In this document: positions 6,729 to 12,567 of the stretch, piece by piece
Layout: every line of letters starts with the position of its first letter
Position numbering within the stretch: the stretch's first letter is position 1
Assembly (NCBI GenBank): GCA_050290245.1
Contig: JBNKHH010000036.1
Coordinates: 1-12,567, forward strand
Source of the DNA: JBNKHH01 sp050290245
GTDB lineage: Bacteria > Pseudomonadota > Alphaproteobacteria > Rhodobacterales > Rhodobacteraceae
Reading direction: 5' to 3'
Length of the DNA stretch: 12,567 nucleotides
Notes under the pieces: model-generated
Told to the model about the DNA's origin: nothing
What the model saw: the letters and a program-made list of their open reading frames with translations, nothing else
The model's database searches: none
Translations under genes and position numbers: made by a program

Positions 6729-7562
6729 CTATGACCGGGTGATCGCGGTGACCAGTGTCTGAACGAGGGCGATGGCCCCCGAAATGGGCTGAAGGCGGCT
6801 CGCGGCATCGGTTTCCAGAAGCAGCACCGCTTCAGCATGACGGGCAAGCGGGCTGTCCGCGCTGTTGGTCAGTGCCACGATGCGCCGGCCCGAGACGTAT
6901 GCATCCATCACGGTATCCACGACCGGCTGCGAATAGGGCGGAAAGGCGATGGCGAAAAGAACGTCTTCGGCGGTCATGGTGGCGATCTGTGGTCCGGCCA
7001 TACCCCCCGCGAAGTCCAGCAACGAACAGGCCCGCTCGCCGCGGATCAGCCCGTAGTGGAAATAGTCTGCAATCGGACGCGATCGCCTGAGGCCGGCGAT
7101 ATAGATATGCCGTGCCGGGCGCATCATCGAGATTGCATTGCCAAGCGCCTCGACATGTCGGTCAGCATCGAGACCGTCCAGCGCCTCGCGATTTGACGCG
7201 ACGATGGCGTCGAACGTCGCGCGCAGGTCCTGAGGACGAGCAGACTCGTCGCGGGCCAGGACCTGATCGCGGACCGTGGCCTGCCCCTCGATCAAGCGCT
7301 GTCGGAACACTTTTTGCAGGTCGGAAAATCCACCATAGCCGAACTCCTTGGCGAAACGGATCAGCGTCGAAGGCTGGATACTCAGCTGCTCCGCGATCAC
7401 CGGCGTGGTGTTCAAGGCAAAGCTGTTCGGCTCTTCGAGCGAGGCCCGGGCGATGCGTTGCAAGTGTGGGCTGAGATTGGGGAATCGATCACGGATGCGC
7501 TGTCGTAATGCGTCGAAGGTTTCGGGTGGAATGGCTTGGTCGGCTGATTTTCCGGCTTTCAT
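6729..7562 (-). CDS. RpiR-family transcriptional regulator (HTH_6 + SIS)
   Basis: This 277-aa cytoplasmic regulator probably represses its own gene and the divergent importer operon starting at 7725. Residues about 18-97 are the RpiR helix-turn-helix domain (VIAEQLSIQPSTLIRFAKEFGYGGFSDLQ at 55-83). Residues about 135-268 are a SIS domain (HIYIAGLRRSRPIADYFHYGL; DVLFAIAFPPYSQPVVDTVMDAYVSGRRIVALTNSADSPLARHA). RpiR proteins normally sense sugar phosphates through SIS loops rich in Ser/Gly/Thr; here the second loop reads AFPPYSQ instead of the classical S-x-SG-x-T, so the ligand may not be a phosphosugar. The start codon is supported by an AGGG about 7 bases upstream on the minus strand and by the full-length HTH domain. 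It converges on the dehydrogenase gene at 6694. Confidence 0.92.
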   Translation of the reverse strand: MKAGKSADQAIPPETFDALRQRIRDRFPNLSPHLQRIARASLEEPNSFALNTTPVIAEQLSIQPSTLIRFAKEFGYGGFSDLQKVFRQRLIEGQATVRDQVLARDESARPQDLRATFDAIVASNREALDGLDADRHVEALGNAISMMRPARHIYIAGLRRSRPIADYFHYGLIRGERACSLLDFAGGMAGPQIATMTAEDVLFAIAFPPYSQPVVDTVMDAYVSGRRIVALTNSADSPLARHAEAVLLLETDAASRLQPISGAIALVQTLVTAITRS

Positions 7563-7586
7563 ACCAACCCTGTAGCATAGATTCGA

Positions 7587-7616
7587 AAAATAGAAAATTT
7601 TTTCTATTGACGTGAA
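7587..7616 (-). promoter_or_regulatory. Predicted rpiR promoter, overlapping the inverted repeat
   Basis: Read on the minus strand, TTCACG (7616-7611) is a -35 and TATTTT (7592-7587) a -10, with an 18-base spacer. Transcription would start near 7580, leaving a short leader with an AGGG ribosome-binding site before the ATG at 7562. The -35 sits in the centre of the inverted repeat at 7593-7630, so autoregulation is likely. Confidence 0.45.
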
Positions 7617-7630
7617 TAGAAAAAATTTTC
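7593..7630. repeat. Perfect 16-bp inverted repeat, probable RpiR operator
   Basis: GAAAATTTTTTCTATT (7593-7608) and AATAGAAAAAATTTTC (7615-7630) are exact reverse complements around the 6-base spacer GACGTG. Each arm also contains its own near-palindrome of the form GAAAA-TTTTTTC, giving two candidate half-operators about two helical turns apart. A-tract/T-tract palindromes of this kind are familiar for RpiR-type regulators, and the repeat lies between rpiR and its presumed target operon, so it is the best candidate binding site. Confidence 0.75.
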
Positions 7631-7636
7631 CATCTT
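7607..7636 (+). promoter_or_regulatory. Predicted promoter of the branched-chain-type ABC operon
   Basis: TTGACG (7607-7612) is a near-consensus -35 located at the spacer of the inverted repeat. Eighteen bases downstream CATCTT (7631-7636) is a poor -10, so the exact start is uncertain; TATGAC at 7637-7642 is an alternative with too long a spacer. A regulator bound to the repeat would cover this promoter. Confidence 0.4.
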
Positions 7637-7683
7637 TATGACAAGGTTTTCTGTCGCCCGCCGGGAGGCAAGTAAACCCGACC

Positions 7684-7698
7684 CCGCCTCCAAGGCGG
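7684..7698 (+). other. Small hairpin in the leader of the ABC operon
   Basis: CCGCCT (7684-7689) pairs with AGGCGG (7693-7698) around a 3-base loop in the untranslated leader, 13 bases before the ribosome-binding site (GGGAGGGAG at 7712-7720). It may protect the 5' end of the message; no riboswitch-like structure was recognised. Confidence 0.35.
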
Positions 7699-7724
7699 CG
7701 GATAACTCACAGGGAGGGAGTTAG

Positions 7725-9014
7725 ATGTCCAATTCGAAGATCACGCGCCGTGGATTGCTCGGTTCAGTTGCCGCAACCGGCGGTGCTGCGGCCTTCTTTG
7801 GTCCGTGGAAACACAATCGAGTTTATGCAGCAGCGCATGACAAGCCGATCAAGATCGGCATAACCTCGGATGCATCCGGCCAGTACGCCAACTCCGGCGC
7901 ATCGGATCGGCGTGGCATGCTCATGGCAATCGAGGAAGCCAATGCGCGCGGAGGCGTGCTAGGCCGCAAGATCGAGCATCAGCACATTGACACCGAAACG
8001 ACGCCCGCAACCGGAAGCCGCGTGGCGGAACGCCTCATCAGCCGCGAAGAATGCGGCTTCCTGATCGGCGCGGTCTCCTCGGGGGTCGCCAACGCGATCA
8101 GCCAGGTGGCGCAGCGGTACGGTGTGATCTATCTCAACACCAACTCCTCCTCGCCTTCGGAATCCGGCGCGAACTGCCACCGCGTCAAATTCGTTTGGGA
8201 CGGCAACGGCGCGAACTTTGCGCAGGCAGCGATCAAGAACTCGCTCGACGCCTATGGCGGCAAGGTGATGCTGCTGACCAACGATTATGTCTGGGGGCAC
8301 GATACCGCCAAGGCGACGCGTGGGCTGGTCGAGAAATACGGCGGCGAGATCATGGACGAGATCCTCGTGCCGCAGGGCACGCGCGACTTCTCGGCTGCGC
8401 TGCTGACGCTCCAGCAGGCCAAGCCGAACATCGTGGCGGCGGCCGTAGGTGGCGACGACCAGATCGCGATGCGCCAACAGGTGGCCCAGCTTGGCATGGG
8501 CGACAGCATGGCCTGGATCAACAACCAGCAGGATTGGCCGGATGTCTATGGCCTGCCGATCGACAACCTCTTCGGGGTCTTCGGCACCACCTGGTACTAC
8601 GATCTGGACCTGCCCGGCGTGGGCGAATTCGTTCAGCGGTATCAGGAGATGTATCCCGACACCTCGATGCGGGTCCCGGGCAACGTGTTCTACAACGGCT
8701 ACATGGCGACGAAGAACCTGCTCGACGCCATCGAGCGGGCAGGGACCACGAACAATATCGCGGTCATCAAGGAGCTTGAAGGCCACAAGATGCCAGCCGA
8801 AGAGCGGATGCAGCACCACGATGCCTGGATCGACCCGGATACGCACCAGGTGCAGCAGACGATCTATCTCGCCACGGCCAACTCCGCGCCAAAGGACGAG
8901 AACGACATGTTCAAGATCCTGACGAGTTCGGCACCTGATGAGGTCGTGGATCCCAACGCAGCCGGCTCCTGCAAGCTCGAAAGCTACGACGATACGCCGA
9001 CCTTCGACGCCTGA
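7725..9014 (+). CDS. Tat-exported substrate-binding protein of HAAT/branched-chain-type ABC importer (Peripla_BP_6)
   Basis: This 429-aa periplasmic binding protein serves the Liv-type importer encoded downstream. A strong Shine-Dalgarno (GGGAGGGAG at 7712-7720) marks the ATG. The N-terminus ITRRGLLGSVAATGGAAAFF is a twin-arginine signal (Arg8-Arg9) ending near AAA (35-37), implying export in folded form; there is no lipobox. The mature part has the LivJ/AmiC/UrtA fold: IKIGITSDASGQYANSG, the GRKIEHQHIDTETTPATG strand-turn, FLIGAVSSGVANAISQVA and ending with a polar tail. It is longer than LivJ/LivK (about 345-350 mature residues) and carries three cysteines (110, 151, 416). The family binds amino acids, amides, urea or aromatic acids, and the ligand here cannot be named. 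A hairpin follows the stop. Confidence 0.92.
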   Translation: MSNSKITRRGLLGSVAATGGAAAFFGPWKHNRVYAAAHDKPIKIGITSDASGQYANSGASDRRGMLMAIEEANARGGVLGRKIEHQHIDTETTPATGSRVAERLISREECGFLIGAVSSGVANAISQVAQRYGVIYLNTNSSSPSESGANCHRVKFVWDGNGANFAQAAIKNSLDAYGGKVMLLTNDYVWGHDTAKATRGLVEKYGGEIMDEILVPQGTRDFSAALLTLQQAKPNIVAAAVGGDDQIAMRQQVAQLGMGDSMAWINNQQDWPDVYGLPIDNLFGVFGTTWYYDLDLPGVGEFVQRYQEMYPDTSMRVPGNVFYNGYMATKNLLDAIERAGTTNNIAVIKELEGHKMPAEERMQHHDAWIDPDTHQVQQTIYLATANSAPKDENDMFKILTSSAPDEVVDPNAAGSCKLESYDDTPTFDA

Positions 9015-9028
9015 GGCGACGACATTGC

Positions 9029-9060
9029 CGCGCGGTCGGGCTCTGTGACCCGGCCGCGCG
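9029..9060 (+). other. Strong hairpin after the binding-protein gene (attenuating terminator candidate)
   Basis: CGCGCGGTCGGG (9029-9040) pairs with CCCGGCCGCGCG (9049-9060) over 12 positions, eleven Watson-Crick and one G-U, with an 8-base loop, 14 bases after the stop. It is followed by TTCTCTTCCCC, a loose T-rich tail. It probably attenuates or protects, so that the binding protein is made in excess over the membrane and ATPase genes. Confidence 0.65.
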
Positions 9061-9096
9061 TTCTCTTCCCCGACGTGCGAGCCCTGTCACCCGTCC

Positions 9097-10017
9097 ATGT
9101 ACGACCTCATTCCGCATATCATCAACGGCCTGACTCTGGGCCTTCTGTTCGCGCTGATCGCTCTCGGCTTCACGCTGATCGTCGGCGTGATGGAGGTGAT
9201 CAACCTCGCCCACGGGGCGCTTTTCGCACTCGGCGCCTATTTCGCCATGACGACCATCGGCGGCGACTGGTTCGGCAACTCGGAGTTCGGCGACTGGTGG
9301 CGGAGCCTGCCCATCGGCACGCGCTATGCCGTAGCCATCGTGGTTGGGCCGCTGCTGGCTGCACTGGCGGGCATGGTCTTGGAACTGTGCCTGCGCCCGA
9401 CCTACGGCAAGGCCCCGCTCTACGGGTTGCTTCTGACTTTCGGCGCGGCGCTGGTGATCGAGGAACTGATCCGGCTGGTCTGGGGAACAGGCGAGCAGAG
9501 CCTGACGGTACCCCAGGCGGTCAACGGGGCGTTTCTCTTCGGCGGGCTTATCTTTTCCAAGTACAAGTTCTTTGCCGCCGGGTTTTCCATCCTGGCCATC
9601 TTCGGCGTCTGGCTGTTTCTCGAAAAGACGCCCTATGGCGCGATCATCAAGGCCGGTGCCCATGACAGCGAGATGGTGCGCGCCCTCGGCTACGACCTGT
9701 CGAAACTGCGCCTGCTGGTCTTCGGCTTCGGCGCGGCTCTCGCGGCGCTTGCGGGCAGCGTCATGGCGCCAATCTGGGGGCTGAGGCCGCATATCGGGAT
9801 CGACGTCATCATCCCGGCGTTCCTGATCATCGTCATCGGCGGGGTCGGCAGCTTCTGGGGCGCGGTCATCGCCGCCGTTCTGGTCGGCCTCTCGGTTGGA
9901 ATCACCGGCGCCTATGCGCCTGCCTGGTCGATGCTGTCGATGTACCTGTTGCTGATCGCCATCGTGGGTTTCCGTTCCCGTGGCCTCATGGGCCGCAAAT
10001 CGGTGCTGGAAAACTGA
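9097..10017 (+). CDS. livH: Branched-chain-type ABC permease, LivH family
   Basis: This is one of the two inner-membrane permeases of the importer. It has 306 aa with roughly eight hydrophobic segments, beginning at once with PHIINGLTLGLLFALIALGFTLIVGVMEVINLAHGALFALGAYFAM. NLAHGALFALGAY (36-48) is the LivH family hallmark, and the late segment IPAFLIIVIGGVGSFWGAVIAAVLVGL is also typical. A hydrophilic loop (about residues 53-75) is slightly longer than in E. coli LivH. No convincing ribosome-binding site precedes the ATG at 9097, 82 bases after the binding-protein gene and behind the hairpin, which may mean lower translation. The stop overlaps the livM start by one base. The symbol is family-level and does not imply leucine transport. 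Confidence 0.93.
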   Translation: MYDLIPHIINGLTLGLLFALIALGFTLIVGVMEVINLAHGALFALGAYFAMTTIGGDWFGNSEFGDWWRSLPIGTRYAVAIVVGPLLAALAGMVLELCLRPTYGKAPLYGLLLTFGAALVIEELIRLVWGTGEQSLTVPQAVNGAFLFGGLIFSKYKFFAAGFSILAIFGVWLFLEKTPYGAIIKAGAHDSEMVRALGYDLSKLRLLVFGFGAALAALAGSVMAPIWGLRPHIGIDVIIPAFLIIVIGGVGSFWGAVIAAVLVGLSVGITGAYAPAWSMLSMYLLLIAIVGFRSRGLMGRKSVLEN

Positions 10018-11036
10018 TGATCACGCTCAGCGATATCCCGGCCCGCGGCGGCTCTCCGTTCACCCCGGCGATGGGACTGTTTCTTGTCGCAGTCGCAACC
10101 GCACCCTTCTGGCTGCCCGCCGTCGGGCTTTACCAGTATCTTGGGATCGAGGTGGCGATCTGGCTGATCTTCGCGCTCGGGTTCAACCTTCTCTTCGGCT
10201 ATATCGGCCTCCATTCCTTCGGGCACGGTGCCTATCTCGGGATCGGGGCCTATGCCTTCGGGCTGTTTCAACAGGAGGTCGTGGTCAGCTTATGGGGTGG
10301 ACTGGCTGCGGCGATCCTGGCCGCGACGGTCGCGGGAGGGGTTGTTGGTCTCTTCCTGTCGCATCGTCGCGGCATCTATTTCGCGCTCCTCACCATCGCC
10401 TTTGGTCAGATCTTCTGGTTCTGCGCGATCAAGCTGCACGGCATCACTGGTGGCGAAGACGGGCTTTTGGGCATTCCCCGCCCGGACCTGACGCTTGGGC
10501 CGCTCCACGTGAGTCTGGCCGGGAACACCGCGCTCTACTGGTTTGTTGCCGTGATTCTTGCCTTTGTCACCCTGGCCCTCTGGCGGCTGGCCAACGCGCC
10601 ATTCGGTCGGGTCTGCCAGGCGATACGGCAGAACGAGACGCGGGCGCGGTTCGTCGGCTACGATGTCTGGCGGATCAAGTGGCTGACCTTCACGCTGTCG
10701 GCCGCCTTCGCCGGACTGGCTGGCGGGCTTTTCGCGATGGCGCAGGAAAGCGCCTACCCGGATGTCATGAGCCTGCACCAATCGGGCCTGATCGTGATGA
10801 TGGTGCTGGTCGGCGGCGGGCTGGTCAGCTTTTGGGGGCCGGTGCTGGGTGTGATCCTCTATTTCGTCGCGCGGGATGTTATCGGCGGGATCACCGAGAC
10901 CTGGCTTCTGTGGTTCGGGCTGATGTTCGTCCTCATGGTCATGGTGCGGCCTGAGGGCGCAGCGGGAATGTTCCACGTTCTGCGTGCGCGTTTGGGCGTC
11001 CAGCCGCGCTCCGTGGCCGAGCCGAAGGAGGCATGA
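10017..11036 (+). CDS. livM: Branched-chain-type ABC permease, LivM family
   Basis: This is the second inner-membrane permease, 339 aa, pairing with LivH. A 10-residue polar start leads into about eight to ten hydrophobic segments. Family hallmarks are HSFGHGAYLGIGAYAFG (66-82) and TGGEDGLLGIPRP (144-156), both typical of LivM, and a C-terminal half ending LMFVLMVMVRPEGAAGMF. The length is shorter than E. coli LivM (425 aa) but usual for alphaproteobacterial paralogues. It is translationally coupled to livH by TGATG and overlaps the following ATPase frame. The transported substrate is not deducible. Confidence 0.93.
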   Translation: MITLSDIPARGGSPFTPAMGLFLVAVATAPFWLPAVGLYQYLGIEVAIWLIFALGFNLLFGYIGLHSFGHGAYLGIGAYAFGLFQQEVVVSLWGGLAAAILAATVAGGVVGLFLSHRRGIYFALLTIAFGQIFWFCAIKLHGITGGEDGLLGIPRPDLTLGPLHVSLAGNTALYWFVAVILAFVTLALWRLANAPFGRVCQAIRQNETRARFVGYDVWRIKWLTFTLSAAFAGLAGGLFAMAQESAYPDVMSLHQSGLIVMMVLVGGGLVSFWGPVLGVILYFVARDVIGGITETWLLWFGLMFVLMVMVRPEGAAGMFHVLRARLGVQPRSVAEPKEA

Positions 11037-11038
11037 CC

Positions 11039-11781
11039 ATGGCGCTATTCGAGGCCACCCATCTGCGCAAGCGCTTCGGAGCGCGGGTCGTGCTGGAGGA
11101 TATCTCGCTCTCCGTCGAAGAAGGCAGCATTCACGGCATCATGGGCCCGAACGGGGCGGGCAAGACCACCTGTTTCCACGTCCTCACCGGGCATTACGCG
11201 CCGGACGGTGGCCGCATCGTATTCGACGGGCAGGACATCACGGGAATGAAGCCGCACCGGATCGCGCGGTTGGGAATCTCCCGGTCGTTTCAAATCATGA
11301 ACCTGTTCGACGATACCGTGGTGATCGAGAATGTGTTGCTAGCCCTGCCGGAGTTCCGCGCGCATGGGCTGAACCCGGTCAGGGACGTCTTCGCCGACAC
11401 CGCGCTGACCGACCGTGCGCTGGCAGTGCTCGATCACGTGGGACTTGCGCATCGCGCGTGGGAAAAGGCGGCGGCGTTGCCATATGGCGAGCGGCGGGCG
11501 CTGGAGATCGCGGTGGCCCTCGCGGCGGAGCCGCGCATCGTCTTTCTTGACGAACCGACTTCCGGCCTTGGCACCGAGGCGACGCAGGCGTTGGCGGATC
11601 TGATCCGCAAGCTGCGCGCGCGTTACACTATCGTCCTGATCGAGCACGACATGCGGTTCCTTTTCGATCTGGCCGACCGGATCTCGGTCGTGCACTGGGG
11701 GCAGGTCATCGCCGAGGACTCACCAGCGGCGCTTCGTGCGAACAAATGGGTGTCCCGTTCGGCCCTTGGGGAGGTGGCTTG

Positions 11782-11782
<1 letters not shown>
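11039..11782 (+). CDS. livG: Branched-chain-type ABC ATPase, LivG family
   Basis: This is one of the two ATPases of the importer, cytoplasmic, 247 aa. Seen: Walker A GPNGAGKTT (about 36-44), SFQIMNLFDDTVVIENV after the Q-loop Gln, the LivG-style signature LPYGERR (replacing LSGGQ), Walker B IVFLDEPTSGLG and switch His in LIEHDM. Two starts are possible. ATG 11033 overlaps the livM stop (ATGA) but lies only one base from AAGGAGG (11025-11031); ATG 11039 has the normal seven-base spacing and is preferred here. The other choice adds Met-Thr. It ends with a TGATG junction into livF. Confidence 0.93.
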
Positions 11783-12477
<695 letters not shown>

Positions 12478-12481
12478 TACG

Positions 12482-12567
12482 ATGATGCTTGAAGTCCGAA
12501 ACCTTGAGAAGATCTACCGCAAGGGCCGGTTCGACCGGACGCCGAGTTTCCGCCTGACCGCCGATTT
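12482..12567 (+). CDS. Start of a probable third ABC ATP-binding protein (truncated by window edge)
   Basis: An open frame starts at ATG 12482 (or the adjacent ATG 12485), four bases after livF, and stays open to the edge (28 full codons). The visible start MLEVRNLEKIYRKGRF, then FRLTADF, has the pattern of the first strand of an ABC nucleotide-binding domain (LEV-NL-K-Y). The Walker A motif would fall beyond the window, so the assignment rests on this short stretch and the context. A third ATPase would be extra to the usual two of a Liv-type importer; it could belong to a linked transporter or be part of a larger protein. Confidence 0.55.
   Translation, partial: MMLEVRNLEKIYRKGRFDRTPSFRLTAD

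Noticed and set aside
7959..8846. 295-codon minus-strand frame
   Set aside because: Antisense to the Tat-exported binding protein; no domain and no ribosome-binding site.
8911..9792. 293-codon minus-strand frame
   Set aside because: Antisense to the end of the binding-protein gene and livH; rich in Gln, Arg and Glu as expected for the complement of hydrophobic codons.
9980..10954. 324-codon plus-strand frame overlapping livM
   Set aside because: Out-of-frame reading of livM, Arg/Gly/Ala-rich; the overlapping frame has clear LivM motifs and membrane segments.

Overview
The window looks like a chromosomal segment of an alphaproteobacterium, most likely from the Rhodobacterales (Roseobacter/Paracoccus type). 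This is an inference from the GC-rich coding sequence, the protein style, the tightly overlapping genes and the mix of regulators (GntR/FCD, RpiR) beside solute-importer operons. No database search was possible. I saw no tRNA, rRNA, CRISPR array, IS element or integrase.

Layout. (1) 1-321: the 3' end of a GMC-family oxidoreductase. (2) 395-1282, minus: a GntR-type regulator with two DNA-binding domains in tandem followed by an FCD ligand domain. (3) 1385-6694, plus: a five-gene operon, divergent from (2). It encodes an RbsC/FrcC-like permease, a single-domain sugar-type ATPase, a periplasmic sugar-binding protein, a zinc NAD dehydrogenase resembling RspB/L-gulonate 5-dehydrogenase, and a mannitol/fructuronate-type long-chain dehydrogenase. 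(4) 6729-7562, minus: an RpiR-family regulator, convergent with (3) and divergent from (5). (5) 7725 to the right edge, plus: a branched-chain-amino-acid-type (HAAT) ABC importer with a Tat-exported binding protein, LivH, LivM, LivG and LivF, followed by the start of what looks like a third ATPase, cut by the window edge.

How the parts may work together. Module (3) reads as uptake of a sugar, polyol or sugar acid, then two successive oxidoreductions without an initial kinase. The dehydrogenase pair fits hexonate/hexuronate interconversion (for example L-gulonate to D-fructuronate to D-mannonate), under the GntR/FCD protein. Module (5) is a separate importer of unknown substrate. Its SBP promoter and the rpiR promoter can be drawn back-to-back inside a perfect 16-bp inverted repeat (7593-7630), the likely operator of the RpiR protein. 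Both binding-protein genes are followed by strong GC-rich hairpins, which would fit high binding-protein expression relative to the downstream genes.

Most genes within each module are coupled by 1-nt (TGATG) or 4-nt (ATGA) stop/start overlaps. The non-coding stretches are short. The two AT-rich ones (1283-1384 and 7563-7724) are the control regions. No gap exceeds 300 bases.
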